Positions 50,201 to 58,974 of a stretch of DNA of 64,000 bases are shown here, piece by piece; position 1 is the first letter of the stretch; each line of letters starts with the position of its first letter. Position numbers and translations under genes: made by a program. Where the stretch lies: contig NZ_JABBGE010000001.1 in assembly GCF_012927245.1 (NCBI RefSeq), positions 711,513 through 775,512 on the forward strand. The letters are read 5' to 3'. The notes beneath the pieces were generated by a model, which was not told where the DNA came from, did not search any database, and worked only from the letters and a program-made list of their open reading frames with translations. Source of the stretch: Streptomyces sp. R302 (GTDB taxonomy: Bacteria; Actinomycetota; Actinomycetes; Streptomycetales; Streptomycetaceae).

Positions 50201-50940
50201 ACGCCGCGCCCGCCGACCAGATCCGCCTCCTCGACGTCCAGGCCCTGGACGTCCGCCTCCAGCAGCTCGCCCACAAGCGCAAGGCGCTGCCCGAGCACGC
50301 GGAGATCGAGGCGCTGACCAAGGACCTCACCCAGCTGCGCGACCTGCTCGTCGCCGCGCAGACCGAGGAGAGCGACTGCGCCCGCGAGCAGACCAAGGCC
50401 GAGCAGGACGTCGACCAGGTCCGCCAGCGCGCCGCCCGCGACCAGCAGCGGCTCGACTCCGGCGCCGTCTCCTCCCCGAAGGACCTGGAGAACCTCCAGC
50501 GCGAGATCACCTCGCTCGCCAAGCGCCAGGGCGACCTGGAGGAGATCGTCCTGGAGGTCATGGAGCGCCGCGAGTCCGCGCAGGAGCGCGTCGCCGAGCT
50601 GACCCGGCGGGTCGAGGCCGTCCAGGCCAAGGTCGACGACGCCACCGGCCGCCGGGACACCGCCCAGGCCGGACTCGACGAGGAGGCCGCCGGCGTCGCC
50701 AAGGAGCGCGAGGTCGTCGCGGGCACCGTCCCCGCCGACCTCCTCAAGCTGTACGACAAGCTCCGCGAGCAGCAGGGCGGCGTCGGCGCGGCCCGCCTCT
50801 ACCAGCGCAAGTGCGAGGGCTGCCACATCGAGCTCAACATCACCGAGCTGAACGAGGTCCGGGCCGCCGCGAAGGACACGGTCGTGCGCTGCGAGAACTG
50901 CCGCCGGATCCTGGTCCGCACGGCGGAGTCCGGCCTGTAA
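50197..50940 (+). CDS. Zinc-ribbon coiled-coil protein (C4-type/DUF164-like)
   Basis: A 247-residue protein: a long coiled coil (about 15-185, for example AEIEALTKDLTQLRDLLVAA, LENLQREITSLAKRQGDLEE) and a C-terminal C4 zinc ribbon (KCEGCHIELNIT with C-x2-C, then VVRCENCRRILV). Function unknown, but constantly found between nif3 and the RNase H gene in actinobacteria. There is no ATG, GTG or TTG in this frame near the expected start; a CTG at 50197-50199, overlapping the TGA of the preceding gene and preceded by CTGGAGC, is the best candidate. Confidence 0.88.
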   Translation: MNAAPADQIRLLDVQALDVRLQQLAHKRKALPEHAEIEALTKDLTQLRDLLVAAQTEESDCAREQTKAEQDVDQVRQRAARDQQRLDSGAVSSPKDLENLQREITSLAKRQGDLEEIVLEVMERRESAQERVAELTRRVEAVQAKVDDATGRRDTAQAGLDEEAAGVAKEREVVAGTVPADLLKLYDKLREQQGGVGAARLYQRKCEGCHIELNITELNEVRAAAKDTVVRCENCRRILVRTAESGL

Positions 50941-52319
50941 TGCGCGAGCTCGTGGTCGAGGCGGACGGCGGCTCCCGGGGCAACCCCGGGCCCGCCGGCT
51001 ACGGGGCCGTCGTCCTCGACCCGGCCACGGGCGAGATCCTCGCGGAGGCCGCCGAGTACATCGGCGTCGCGACCAACAACGTCGCCGAGTACAAGGGCCT
51101 CATCGCGGGCCTCCGCGCCGCCCTGGACGTGGCGCCCGACGCCACCGTCCGGGTCAGGATGGACTCCAAGCTCGTCGTCGAGCAGATGTCCGGCCGCTGG
51201 AAGATCAAGCACCCGGACATGAAGCCCCTCGCGGCCGAAGCGTCCCGCGCCTTCCCGCGCGACCGCGTCACCTACGAGTGGATCCCCCGCGAACGCAACA
51301 AACACGCCGACCGCCTGGCCAACGAAGCGATGGACGCGGGCAAGCGCGGCGAACAGTGGACCCCCCGGGACACCTCCGCCGCCCAGGTGGCGGCGACCCT
51401 GCCCCCCGCCGGCCCGCCCGGCGACGCGACGGCGGGCGCGGCCCGCGCACGAGCGGCCTTGTCGGCAGCGGTGAAGGCGCCCGGCGCCGCCGCAACTGAC
51501 GCCACGGCGCCCGCGCGCGCCGCCGGTGCCGACGCTGTCACCGCTGTGGGCACCCGTTCCGCGGGGCGTGGGGGCACCCCCTCCGGGGGAGGGTGGGCAC
51601 AGCCCCCGGTGCCGGGTGCCGGCTCGCAGGACCCGTCTGCCGCTGAACCCGCGCCTGCGGTTCCCGCACCCGTAGGCCCCGTACCCGACATGGCCGCCCC
51701 CGCCACCTTCGTGCTGCTGCGGCACGGAGAGACCGCGCTCACTCCCGAGAAGCGGTTCTCGGGGAGCGGGGGCGCCGATCCGGAGCTCTCCGAGGCGGGG
51801 CGGCGCCAGGCCGCCGCCGTCGCCGACGCGCTCGCCGCCCGCGGCACGATCCAGCACATCGTCAGCTCCCCCCTCACCCGCTGCCGCCAGACCGCCGAAG
51901 CCGTCGCCACCCGCCTCGGCCTGGACGTCGTCATCGAACAGGGTCTCCGCGAGACCGACTTCGGCGTCTGGGAGGGCCTCACCTTCGCGGAGGTCCGCGC
52001 GCGGTACCCGGAGGACATGGACGCCTGGCTCGCCTCCCCGACCGCCGCCCCCACCGGCGGCGGCGAGAGCTTCGCCTCCGTGACCCGCCGCGTCGCCGCC
52101 GCCCGCGACCGCCTGGCCGCCGCCCACGCGGGCCGCACGGTCCTCGTCGTGAGTCACGTCACGCCCATCAAGACCCTGGTCCGGCTGGCCCTCGGCGCCC
52201 CGCCCCCGTCCCTGTTCAAGTTCGAGCTGTCGGCCGCCTCCCTCTCCGCCGTCGCCTACTACGCCGACGGCAACGCCTCCGTACGCCTCCTCAACGACAC
52301 CTCCCACCTCCGCCGCTAG
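50940..52319 (+). CDS. Bifunctional RNase H / histidine (acid) phosphatase
   Basis: A 459-residue fusion. N-terminal RNase HI-like domain: DGGSRGNPGPAGYGAVV (catalytic Asp about 9), NNVAEYKGL (Glu) and RMDSKLVVEQM (Asp). After a variable Ala/Pro-rich linker (about 160-245) comes the histidine-phosphatase domain starting FVLLRHGETALTPEKRFSGS, with later SSPLTRCRQTAE and VVSHVTPIKTLV. In mycobacteria the second domain dephosphorylates alpha-ribazole phosphate in B12 synthesis (CobC-like), so it may connect to the B12 operon at the left end; that is inference. The start ATG shares one base with the upstream stop. The linker holds a dispersed repeat. Confidence 0.93.
   Translation: MRELVVEADGGSRGNPGPAGYGAVVLDPATGEILAEAAEYIGVATNNVAEYKGLIAGLRAALDVAPDATVRVRMDSKLVVEQMSGRWKIKHPDMKPLAAEASRAFPRDRVTYEWIPRERNKHADRLANEAMDAGKRGEQWTPRDTSAAQVAATLPPAGPPGDATAGAARARAALSAAVKAPGAAATDATAPARAAGADAVTAVGTRSAGRGGTPSGGGWAQPPVPGAGSQDPSAAEPAPAVPAPVGPVPDMAAPATFVLLRHGETALTPEKRFSGSGGADPELSEAGRRQAAAVADALAARGTIQHIVSSPLTRCRQTAEAVATRLGLDVVIEQGLRETDFGVWEGLTFAEVRARYPEDMDAWLASPTAAPTGGGESFASVTRRVAAARDRLAAAHAGRTVLVVSHVTPIKTLVRLALGAPPPSLFKFELSAASLSAVAYYADGNASVRLLNDTSHLRR
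51543..51603. repeat. Dispersed repeat in the linker of the RNase H/phosphatase gene
   Basis: GCTGTGGGCACCCGTTCCGC, then GGGGGCACCCCCTCCGGGGG and AGGGTGGGCACAGC. Related to the repeats at 13564-13607 and in 63228-63860. It is in frame and encodes part of the low-complexity linker (around GTRSAGRGGTPSGGG). Confidence 0.75.
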
Positions 52320-52437
52320 GCCTGTCCGACCGGTCCCGTCGGGTCCGACGCGAATCGCCGCACAGGCCCTGGCGCCGGTCGGAGGCGCCCGCGCAATTCG
52401 CTCGCGCCACCCGCCGTCGACCCGTCACCATCCGGGT

Positions 52438-53241
52438 ATGAGCTGGCACTTCACCACAGACCTCCAGGAGTTCCTGGCCGCCGCGGGCCCGCACCTCGCC
52501 GCCGAACCGGCCCGCAACACCGCCCTGCTGACCACGATGGAGGGAGCGGAGCTCCTCGGCTGGTGGACCGGCCCGGACGGGACCACCGCGACCGGCGCCC
52601 TCGCCGCCGCCCCGCTCGCCGACCTCACCTTCGGCGTGGTGCCCGTGGAGGCCGCCGCCGCGCTGGTCCTCCCGCCCGGCGCGGAACCGGCCACGCTGCG
52701 CGGCGAGACGGCGGCGGTGGAGGCGTACGTCGCCGCCGCCGGCCGCCCCTGGGAGCCGGTCGTGGACATCCGGCTCTTCCGGCTCGACGAGCTCACCCCG
52801 CAGGACCCGCCACCGGCCGGCCGCAGCCGCCCCGCGCGCACGGCGGACCTCCCGCTGCTCGGCGCGTGGGCCGCCGACTTCGACGTCGTCCACCACTTCG
52901 AACCACGGGACGACTACACCGACTTCCTCACCGAGCGGATCACCGAGGACCGCCTCCACGTCTGGAAGTCCCCCGACGGCCGCCCCGTGGCGATGGCCGC
53001 CCGCTCGCGCACGGTCCAGGGCCAGTCCCGCGTCCACCTCGTCTACACCGCGCCCGGCGAGCGCGGCCGCGGCTACGCCGCCGGCGTCACCGCCACGATC
53101 AGCCGCGCGGCCGCCGACTCCGGCGCCGCGGACGTCGTCCTCTTCACGGACCTCGCCAACACCACCAGCAACGCCCTGTATCCGCGCCTCGGATACCGCC
53201 CGGTCGCCGACCACCAGGCCGTCCGCTTCACCGACGGCTAG
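52438..53241 (+). CDS. GNAT-family acetyltransferase
   Basis: A 267-residue protein. The C-terminal third is a GNAT domain with the acetyl-CoA loop VYTAPGERGRGYAAGVTATI and the closing FTDLANTTSNALYPRLGYRPVA. The N-terminal half is a second, degenerate GNAT-like unit that may help substrate binding. Substrate unknown. ATG at 52438 without a strong ribosome site. Its end overlaps the convergent eda gene by 4 bp. Confidence 0.87.
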   Translation: MSWHFTTDLQEFLAAAGPHLAAEPARNTALLTTMEGAELLGWWTGPDGTTATGALAAAPLADLTFGVVPVEAAAALVLPPGAEPATLRGETAAVEAYVAAAGRPWEPVVDIRLFRLDELTPQDPPPAGRSRPARTADLPLLGAWAADFDVVHHFEPRDDYTDFLTERITEDRLHVWKSPDGRPVAMAARSRTVQGQSRVHLVYTAPGERGRGYAAGVTATISRAAADSGAADVVLFTDLANTTSNALYPRLGYRPVADHQAVRFTDG

Positions 53242-53873
53242 CCGGAGAGCCCCGCCGCCTCCCGCGCCAGGGCCTCCACCCGGCCCCAGTCGCGGGCGGC
53301 GAGGGCGTCCGGCGGCAGCATCCAGGTGCCGCCGACGCAGGCGACGTTGGGGAGGGCGAGGTAGGCGGGGGCCGAGGCGGCCGAGATGCCGCCGGTCGGA
53401 CAGAAGCGGGCCTGCGGCAGCGGGCCCGCGAGCGACGTCAGGTACGGGACGCCGCCCGCCGCCTCGGCCGGGAAGAACTTCAGCTCCGTGACGCCCTCCT
53501 CAAGGAGGGCCAGCACCTCGGAGGCGGTCGAGACACCCGGCAGGAACGGCACGCCCGACTCCCGCAGCGCCCCAAGGAGCCGCCCCGAGCACCCCGGGCT
53601 CACCAGGAACCGCGCCCCGGCCCGTACCGCGTCCGCCGCGCCGGCCGCCGAGACGACCGTGCCCGCGCCGACCACCGCGCCCGGAACCTCGGCCGCGACC
53701 GCCCGCACCGCGTCCAGCGCGGCGGGGGTGCGCAGGGTGATCTCGATCAGCGGCAGCCCCCCGGCCACCAGCGCCCGCGCCAGCGGCACCGCGTCGGCGG
53801 CGTCCTCGACCACGACGACCGGGACGACGGGGGCGTGCGGGGCGAGCGCGAAGAGACCGGGGGTGCGGGGCAT
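53238..53873 (-). CDS. eda: 2-dehydro-3-deoxyphosphogluconate/4-hydroxy-2-oxoglutarate aldolase
   Basis: A 211-residue class I aldolase with the KDPG motifs: [20 protein letters not shown] (catalytic Glu), [20 protein letters not shown], and the Schiff-base Lys in [20 protein letters not shown], with the phosphate-binding [15 protein letters not shown]. It splits KDPG into pyruvate and glyceraldehyde-3-phosphate or related keto acids. The ATG is at 53871-53873. No edd or sugar-acid genes are nearby. Confidence 0.92.
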   Translation of the reverse strand: MPRTPGLFALAPHAPVVPVVVVEDAADAVPLARALVAGGLPLIEITLRTPAALDAVRAVAAEVPGAVVGAGTVVSAAGAADAVRAGARFLVSPGCSGRLLGALRESGVPFLPGVSTASEVLALLEEGVTELKFFPAEAAGGVPYLTSLAGPLPQARFCPTGGISAASAPAYLALPNVACVGGTWMLPPDALAARDWGRVEALAREAAGLSG

Positions 53874-53934
53874 GGCCTCATCCTGACCGGACCCGACACC
53901 CCGCGCAACGACCGTTGCGGAGCGCGCAACGCGC

Positions 53935-54702
53935 TCAGTGGATCTCGTCCACCAGCACGTCGAGAACCCCCGCCTTCGCGCCCGTCTCCACCACGTACCC
54001 CAGCTCCCGCACCGCCTCCACCAGCTCGTCCGGCGTGCCGGGCGCCGCGCCCGACTCCAGCAGGCTCCGGACGATCCGGCCCTTGGTCGCCTTGTTGAAG
54101 TGGCTGACCACCTTCCGGGTCGGCGCGTGCAGCACCCGTACCGTCGCGGTCCGCGCCGCCACCTCGCCCTTCGGCTTCCACGCCGACGCGTACGCCGACG
54201 AGCGCAGGTCGAGCACGAGGCCGTCCCCGGCCGCCTCCGGCAGCACCGAGGCCATCGCGCCCCGCCAGTGCGCCCCCAGCGCGCCGAGCCCGGGCAGCTT
54301 CACCCCCATCGAGCAGCGGTACGACGGGATCCGGTCCGTCACCCGCACCGCGCCCCACAGCCCGGAGAAGACGAGCAGGGAGTCCGCCGCCCGCTTCCGG
54401 GCCGCCGCGTCCAGCGTCGCCAGGCCCAGCGCGTCGTACAGGACACCGGTGTAGATCTCCCCGGCCGGCCGGGCGCCCGCCGTGCGCAGCCCGACGTTCT
54501 TCGCGACCTCGCCCCGCAGCCCCTCGCTCAGCCCGAGGACCTCGCGCGCCTTCTCCTCGTCGGCGGCGCACAGCTCGACCAGTTCGTCCAGGACCGCCGC
54601 CCGCGCCTCCGCGAGCCCCGGCAGCGACAGCGACTCCGGCTTGAGCGGCGCCCCGGACCCGGAGGGTGCCTTGCCTTCGGAGGGCGGCAGCAGCACGAGC
54701 AC
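53935..54702 (-). CDS. yaaA: YaaA-family peroxide-stress protein
   Basis: A 255-residue YaaA (DUF328) protein. It starts VLVLLPPSEGKAPSGSG, the family hallmark, and has YTGVLYDALGL, SGLWGAVRVTDRIPSYRCSM and VSHFNKATKGRIVR. In E. coli YaaA limits free iron during peroxide stress; the mechanism is not fully known. The GTG at 54700-54702 follows AAGGAGAACCACC. It is divergent from the RNB ribonuclease gene across about 100 bp. Confidence 0.92.
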   Translation of the reverse strand: MLVLLPPSEGKAPSGSGAPLKPESLSLPGLAEARAAVLDELVELCAADEEKAREVLGLSEGLRGEVAKNVGLRTAGARPAGEIYTGVLYDALGLATLDAAARKRAADSLLVFSGLWGAVRVTDRIPSYRCSMGVKLPGLGALGAHWRGAMASVLPEAAGDGLVLDLRSSAYASAWKPKGEVAARTATVRVLHAPTRKVVSHFNKATKGRIVRSLLESGAAPGTPDELVEAVRELGYVVETGAKAGVLDVLVDEIH

Positions 54703-54799
54703 GGTGGTTCTCCTTACGTACGTACGCGAACGGGGATGCGGCCCCGACAAGCCAGCGTACGAGGTGCCGGGCCCCCTCCCGCCCCCTACGCTCGATTGC

Positions 54800-56248
54800 A
54801 TGCCCCGACGCCACATCCACGTGACCGGCGCGGCGGAGGCTCCGCTGCGGGCCGCGCTGCGCGCACTGCGTACCGAGCTCGGGGTGCCCGAGGGGTTTCC
54901 GGCCGCCGTGCTCGCCGAGGCCGAGGCCGCCGCGAAGAGCCCCCGCCTCCCCGCGTACGACGCCACCGACCTGCCGTTCCTCACCATCGACCCGCCCACC
55001 TCCACCGACCTCGACCAGGCCATGCACCTGGCGCGGCGGGCCGACGGCGGCTACCGCGTCCACTACGCGATCGCGGACGTCGCCGCCTTCGTCGCCCCCG
55101 GCGGGGCGATCGACGCCGAGGCCCACCGGCGGGTCCTCACCCTCTACTTCCCCGACGGCAAGGCCCCCCTCCATCCGCCGGTCCTCTCCGAGGGCGCCGC
55201 CAGCCTGCTGCCGGACGAGCCGCGCCCCGCGCTCCTGTGGCGGATCGACCTCGACGCCGAGGGCCGCCGCGTCGCCACCGACCTCCGCCGGGCCCTCGTC
55301 CGCAGCCGCGCCAAACTCGACTACGCCACCGTCCAGCGGCGGATCGACTCCGGCACCGCCGAGGAACCGCTCGCCCTGCTCCGCGACATCGGCCGGCTCC
55401 GCGCGGAGCGCGAGATCGAGCGCGGCGGGATCTCCCTCGACGTCCCCGAGCAGGAGATCGTCGAGGTCCCCGGCGACCACGGCTACACGCTCGCCTACCG
55501 GGCGCCGCTGCCCGCCGAGAGCTGGAACGCGCAGATCTCCCTGCTCACCGGCATGGCCGCCGCCGACCTGATGACCGCCGCCGGCACCGGCATCCTGCGC
55601 ACCCTGCCGGTCGCCCCCGACGGGGCCGTCGCCCGGCTGCGCCGCTCCGCCGAGGCGCTCGGCGTCGCCTGGCCGCACCACGTGCCGTACGCGGAGGTGG
55701 TCAGGAACGCCGACCCCACCGACCCGCGCCAGGCCGCCTTCCTCCAGGAGTGCACCACCCTGCTGCGCGGCGCCGGCTACACCGTCTTCACCGATGGCCG
55801 GCTGCCCGACCCGGCCGTGCACGCGGCCGTCGCCGACGAGTACACCCACTGCACCGCCCCGCTGCGCCGGCTCGTCGACCGGTACGCCTCCGAGCTGTGC
55901 GTGGCGGCGGTCGCCGGGAACGAGCCGCCGGAGTGGGTGCGGGCCGCGCTGCCCGGCCTGCCCGACACCATGGCCGGCGGCGCGCGGCGCGCCAACGCGG
56001 TGGAGCGGGAGAGCGTCGACATCGTCGAGGCGGCGCTGCTCAGCGGCCGGGTCGGCGAGCTCTTCGACGCGTACGTGATCGACGTCAAGGAGCGCGAGCC
56101 GTCCGTCGGCACCGTCCACCTCGACGACCCGGCCGTGGTGGCCCGGGTCGAGGGCGGTACGGCCCCGCTGCCGCTGGGGGAGTGGCTGCGGGTCAGGCTG
56201 TCGGAAGCGGATCCCGGCCGGGCGAAGGCGCTGTTCGCGCCCGCGTGA
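54800..56248 (+). CDS. RNB-domain (RNase II/R-type) ribonuclease
   Basis: A 482-residue 3'-5' exoribonuclease-like protein. The RNB domain begins FLTIDPPTSTDLDQAMHLAR, the metal-binding Asp cluster, and has HYAIADVAAFV, LTLYFPDGKAPLHPPVLSEG and the C-terminal YTHCTAPLRRLVDRY. It lacks the usual cold-shock domains of RNase II and most of the C-terminal S1 domain, so it is a compact actinobacterial form. ATG at 54800. Its 3' end overlaps the convergent membrane protein gene by 56 bp. Confidence 0.9.
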   Translation: MPRRHIHVTGAAEAPLRAALRALRTELGVPEGFPAAVLAEAEAAAKSPRLPAYDATDLPFLTIDPPTSTDLDQAMHLARRADGGYRVHYAIADVAAFVAPGGAIDAEAHRRVLTLYFPDGKAPLHPPVLSEGAASLLPDEPRPALLWRIDLDAEGRRVATDLRRALVRSRAKLDYATVQRRIDSGTAEEPLALLRDIGRLRAEREIERGGISLDVPEQEIVEVPGDHGYTLAYRAPLPAESWNAQISLLTGMAAADLMTAAGTGILRTLPVAPDGAVARLRRSAEALGVAWPHHVPYAEVVRNADPTDPRQAAFLQECTTLLRGAGYTVFTDGRLPDPAVHAAVADEYTHCTAPLRRLVDRYASELCVAAVAGNEPPEWVRAALPGLPDTMAGGARRANAVERESVDIVEAALLSGRVGELFDAYVIDVKEREPSVGTVHLDDPAVVARVEGGTAPLPLGEWLRVRLSEADPGRAKALFAPA

Positions 56249-57059
56249 CGGCGACCGCGTCGCGTACCGCCTCGTACAGCGCCCGGGGATCGTCGGCGTG
56301 CAGCCGTACGGTCGTCACCGGCCGCACCCGGCCGAGCAGCCCGACCACCTCCACCGGCTCGCTCAGCTCCAGCGTCACGGAGGTCTGCGAGCCCACGTCC
56401 AGATTGAGCTCGCCGTCCTTCTTCTCATGGGTGAAACGGTTCTCCCGGCGGACGGCCGCGATCCGCTCCAGCGGCACGTCCACGTCCACATGGGCCGCCT
56501 GCCGGGCCCGCAGCCGCCCACCGCCCAGCACGTGCGGCCGGGTCACGGAGGCGGCGTGCAGCCCGAGCACGAACAGGACCGTGTAGACGTCGAGGACGAA
56601 CACGATCGCGTGCACCACCGGCAGCCCGGCCAGCAGCCACGACATCCCGACGGTCTCCACGAGGCAGACGAAGGCGAAGCCGTACATGAGCGCGGCCTGG
56701 TCCCGCGCGTGCCGGAACACGCCCTCCGCGCCCGCCGTCCCGTGCGGCCGCCGCGCCACCCACCGCCCCAGGCTCGCCATCAGCGCCAGCTCGTGCCCGA
56801 TCAGCCGCAGCACCCGCTCCGGTACGAGCTCCGCCAGCGCCTCCCGCCGCGTCAGCCCCCGCCGCCGCAGCCGCAGCCACACGACCGCCTCGGCGGCGAG
56901 CAGCACGGCCATCACCAGCTCCGCGCCGCCGAGCACGGCCCCCGGCATCCGCACCCCGCCGAGCAGCAGCACGAAGACCACCAGCTCGGCGGGGAGCGCG
57001 GCGTACGCCACGGCGCGCAGCACCCGCAGCACGGGCCCCCGCTCACTCCCCGTCGCCAT
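56193..57059 (-). CDS. Membrane protein with a C-terminal basic cytoplasmic domain
   Basis: A 288-residue protein with four hydrophobic helices in the first 175 residues (LPAELVVFVLLLGGV, ELVMAVLLAAEAVVWL, AALMYGFAFVCLVETVGMSW, AIVFVLDVYTVLFVLGL), followed by a soluble beta-rich end (VDVDVPLERIAAVRRENRFT, TVRLHADDPRALYEAVRDAV). The soluble part resembles a PH-like fold. Function unknown. Its ATG overlaps the last 17 bp of the MerR gene, so both are made from one mRNA and the MerR probably controls both. Confidence 0.7.
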   Translation of the reverse strand: MATGSERGPVLRVLRAVAYAALPAELVVFVLLLGGVRMPGAVLGGAELVMAVLLAAEAVVWLRLRRRGLTRREALAELVPERVLRLIGHELALMASLGRWVARRPHGTAGAEGVFRHARDQAALMYGFAFVCLVETVGMSWLLAGLPVVHAIVFVLDVYTVLFVLGLHAASVTRPHVLGGGRLRARQAAHVDVDVPLERIAAVRRENRFTHEKKDGELNLDVGSQTSVTLELSEPVEVVGLLGRVRPVTTVRLHADDPRALYEAVRDAVAVTRARTAPSPGRDPLPTA

Positions 57060-57846
57060 GCCCCTCACCTCCCTCTCCCTCTCCCTCTTCTTCCTCTCCC
57101 CCGCCCTCGAAGCGCTCCGCCACCAGGGCGAGGCTCCGGCGCACGGCGGCGGCCTGCGCGGGCGCCAGATCGGCGAAGAAGACGTCGGCGAGCCCGCCGG
57201 CGCCCTCCGCGGGCAGCTCGAACCGCCCGATCCCGACCGGCAGCACCCGCGCGAGCGCCTCCGCCGCCTCCTCCACCCGGGGATCGTCCGCGGGAGCGTC
57301 GACGAGCGCGTCGAGGAGCCCGTACACCTCCCCGGCGCTCCCGGACACCTCGTGCATCAGCCCCATCAGCCGCGTGCGCTCCTCCGCCGGCACGACCGTG
57401 TCGAGCAGGGCGAGGATCTCCCGGTCCTTCACCGCCATCGGCGAGTCCGGCAGCTCGCCGACCCCGGCGAGCAGCGCGGCCAGCTCCGGCGACACGGGCC
57501 CCTCGGCGGTGAGCCTCCCGGCCCGCGCCTCCGCGAGGAGCCCGGCGAGCCGCGCCCGCCGCTCCCGGATGACGGCCTCCTGCCGGGCGAGGTCGGCGTC
57601 GAGCTCCTCCAGGACCTCCACGACCTCACGGCCCGCGTCGTCGGCGAGCACGTCCCGCACCTCGTCGAGCCCGAGCCCCAGCTCGGTCAGCCGCCGCACC
57701 CGCGCGAGCAGCACGGCGTCCCTGATGCCGTACTCCCGGTAGCCGTTCGGCAGCCGTTCGGGCTCGGGCAGCAGCCCCAGATGGTGGTAGTGCCGCACCG
57801 CCCGGGGCGTGACCCCGACGAGCGCGGCGATCTCGCCGATGCGCAT
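57043..57846 (-). CDS. MerR-family transcriptional regulator with large C-terminal domain
   Basis: A 267-residue regulator. The winged helix is MRIGEIAALVGVTPRAVRHY and GLLPEPERLPNGYREYGIRD, then a coiled coil (LEELDADLARQEAVIRERRA) and a TipAS-like helical effector domain (about 130-250) with an acidic/Gly-rich tail (EEEEGEGEGGEGHG). It should bind the dyad at 57861-57879 between its own start and rnpB. Target genes probably include the membrane protein behind it. Confidence 0.87.
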   Translation of the reverse strand: MRIGEIAALVGVTPRAVRHYHHLGLLPEPERLPNGYREYGIRDAVLLARVRRLTELGLGLDEVRDVLADDAGREVVEVLEELDADLARQEAVIRERRARLAGLLAEARAGRLTAEGPVSPELAALLAGVGELPDSPMAVKDREILALLDTVVPAEERTRLMGLMHEVSGSAGEVYGLLDALVDAPADDPRVEEAAEALARVLPVGIGRFELPAEGAGGLADVFFADLAPAQAAAVRRSLALVAERFEGGGEEEEGEGEGGEGHGDGE

Positions 57847-57860
57847 GCCCTCAGTAGAAA

Positions 57861-57879
57861 CCCTGACGCTACGACAAGG
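57861..57879. promoter_or_regulatory. MerR-type dyad operator
   Basis: CCCTGACGCTACGACAAGG, an imperfect dyad (CCTTGTCG / CGTCAGGG on the minus strand), 14 bp before the MerR gene start, the expected place for autoregulation. Confidence 0.6.
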
Positions 57880-57919
57880 TCAAGCGCTGTCCGTTCCGGC
57901 GGGTAGCATGGTCGGCACG

Positions 57920-58324
57920 GCAGACGAGCCGGGCGGGCGGCCGCGTGGAGATCCCCGGATCTCCCCGAGGAACGTCCGGGCTCCACAGAGCAGGGTGGTG
58001 GCTAACGGCCACCCGGGGTGACCCGCGGGACAGTGCCACAGAGAACAGACCGCCGGGAGCTTCGGCCCTCGGTAAGGGTGAAACGGTGGTGTAAGAGACC
58101 ACCAGCGCCTGAGGTGACTCAGGCGGCTAGGTAAACCCCACCCGGAGCAAGGTCAAGAGGGGACACCCCGGTGTCCCTGCGCGAATGATCGAGGGCTGCT
58201 CGCCCGAGTTCGCGGGTAGACCGCACGAGGCCGGTGGCAACGCCGGCCCTAGATGGATGGCCGTCACCCCGACGACCGCGAGGTCCCGGGGTACAGAACC
58301 CGGCGTACAGCCCGACTCGTCTGC
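57920..58324 (+). ncRNA. rnpB: RNase P RNA (bacterial type A)
   Basis: The catalytic RNA of RNase P, which trims the 5' ends of tRNAs. Conserved landmarks in order: 5' end CAGACGAG pairing with the 3' CTCGTCTG (helix P1); GAGGAACGTCCGGGCTCCAC near 57968; AGAGCAGGGTGGTGGCTAAC then GGCCACCCGGGGTGACCCGC; GGACAGTGCCACAGAGAACA; GGTAAGGGTGAAACGGTGGT near 58070; GTAAGAGACCACCAGC; and GGCTAGGTAAACCCCACCCG near 58128. About 405 nt fits actinobacterial type A. It is followed by a terminator at 58333-58352. Ends are approximate to a few bases. Confidence 0.96.
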
Positions 58325-58332
58325 CCCTTCTC

Positions 58333-58352
58333 AGGGCCCCCACGGGGGCCCT
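58333..58352 (+). terminator. Terminator of rnpB
   Basis: AGGGCCCC, loop CACG, GGGGCCCT followed by TT. It stands 9 bp after the RNase P RNA. Confidence 0.85.
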
Positions 58353-58376
58353 TTCGCATGCGGTGGGGGCCGGGCC

Positions 58377-58811
58377 TCAGACCAGGATCTCCAGCGTCCA
58401 GTGGGGCGCGCGGTCGTCGGTGCGGATGACGATGGGCTTCGGGGCCCGGGACGGGGGCTCGAAGAGGTCGCGGCCGAGGGCGAGGCCGTTCTGGGTGATG
58501 ACGTAGGTGCCGGTGGCGAGAGTGGCGAGGTCGGTGACCGTGGCGGTGCCCTCGGGGGTGACGCGCTGGAGGCGCCAGACCGAGGCGGGGGAGTCGTCGG
58601 GGCGGACCAGGGCGGGGGCCCGGTCGGTGCCGGGGGCGGTGACGCGGTCCTCGGTGCCCTTCACGGTGAGGCGGAAGCCGCCGTCGGCCTCGCCGACCGC
58701 CCACTCGGCGGTGCGGTGCTCGTCGACCAGGAAGCCGACCAGCCTCCCGTCCAGGACCCCGACCGGGGCCCCCTTCGCGTACAGCTTGACGATCCGGTCC
58801 TGCTCCGACAT
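58377..58811 (-). CDS. Small beta-rich protein, possibly I66-type proteinase inhibitor-like
   Basis: A 144-residue cytosolic protein without signal peptide. Repeating strands (KLYAKGAPVGVLDGRLVGFL, WAVGEADGGFRLTVKGTEDR, TGTYVITQNGLALGRDLFEP, IVIRTDDRAPHWTLEILV) suggest a beta-trefoil; the tail GTYVITQNG...GRDL... WTLEIL recalls proteins listed as I66-family serine-proteinase inhibitors, but I am not sure. ATG at 58809-58811 after CTCTGGAGGAGAG. Convergent with rnpB. Unknown partners. Confidence 0.6.
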   Translation of the reverse strand: MSEQDRIVKLYAKGAPVGVLDGRLVGFLVDEHRTAEWAVGEADGGFRLTVKGTEDRVTAPGTDRAPALVRPDDSPASVWRLQRVTPEGTATVTDLATLATGTYVITQNGLALGRDLFEPPSRAPKPIVIRTDDRAPHWTLEILV

Positions 58812-58974
58812 CTCTCCTCCAGAGGGGAAGGCGGGCTTGGGGTCCCCCCGATACTGCCCGGGGCGCGCCCCGGGCCGCCGGAGGCTGCCGCGGGGCCGCC
58901 GCGGGGCTCGCCCGACTGGCCCATCCCCGGCGCCGGAGCGGGGCGGGCGGCCGTCCGGCGGGTACGGGTGGTTC

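Noticed and set aside
50940..52319. Direct membership of the RNase H/phosphatase in the B12 pathway
   Set aside because: Mycobacterial homologues have CobC-like activity, but no cob genes or riboswitch are near this gene, so the link to the B12 operon is only a suggestion.
54482..54799. Longer upstream start for the RNB ribonuclease
   Set aside because: It would run through the yaaA gene on the other strand and encode Ser/Arg-rich filler; ATG 54800 fits the family start.
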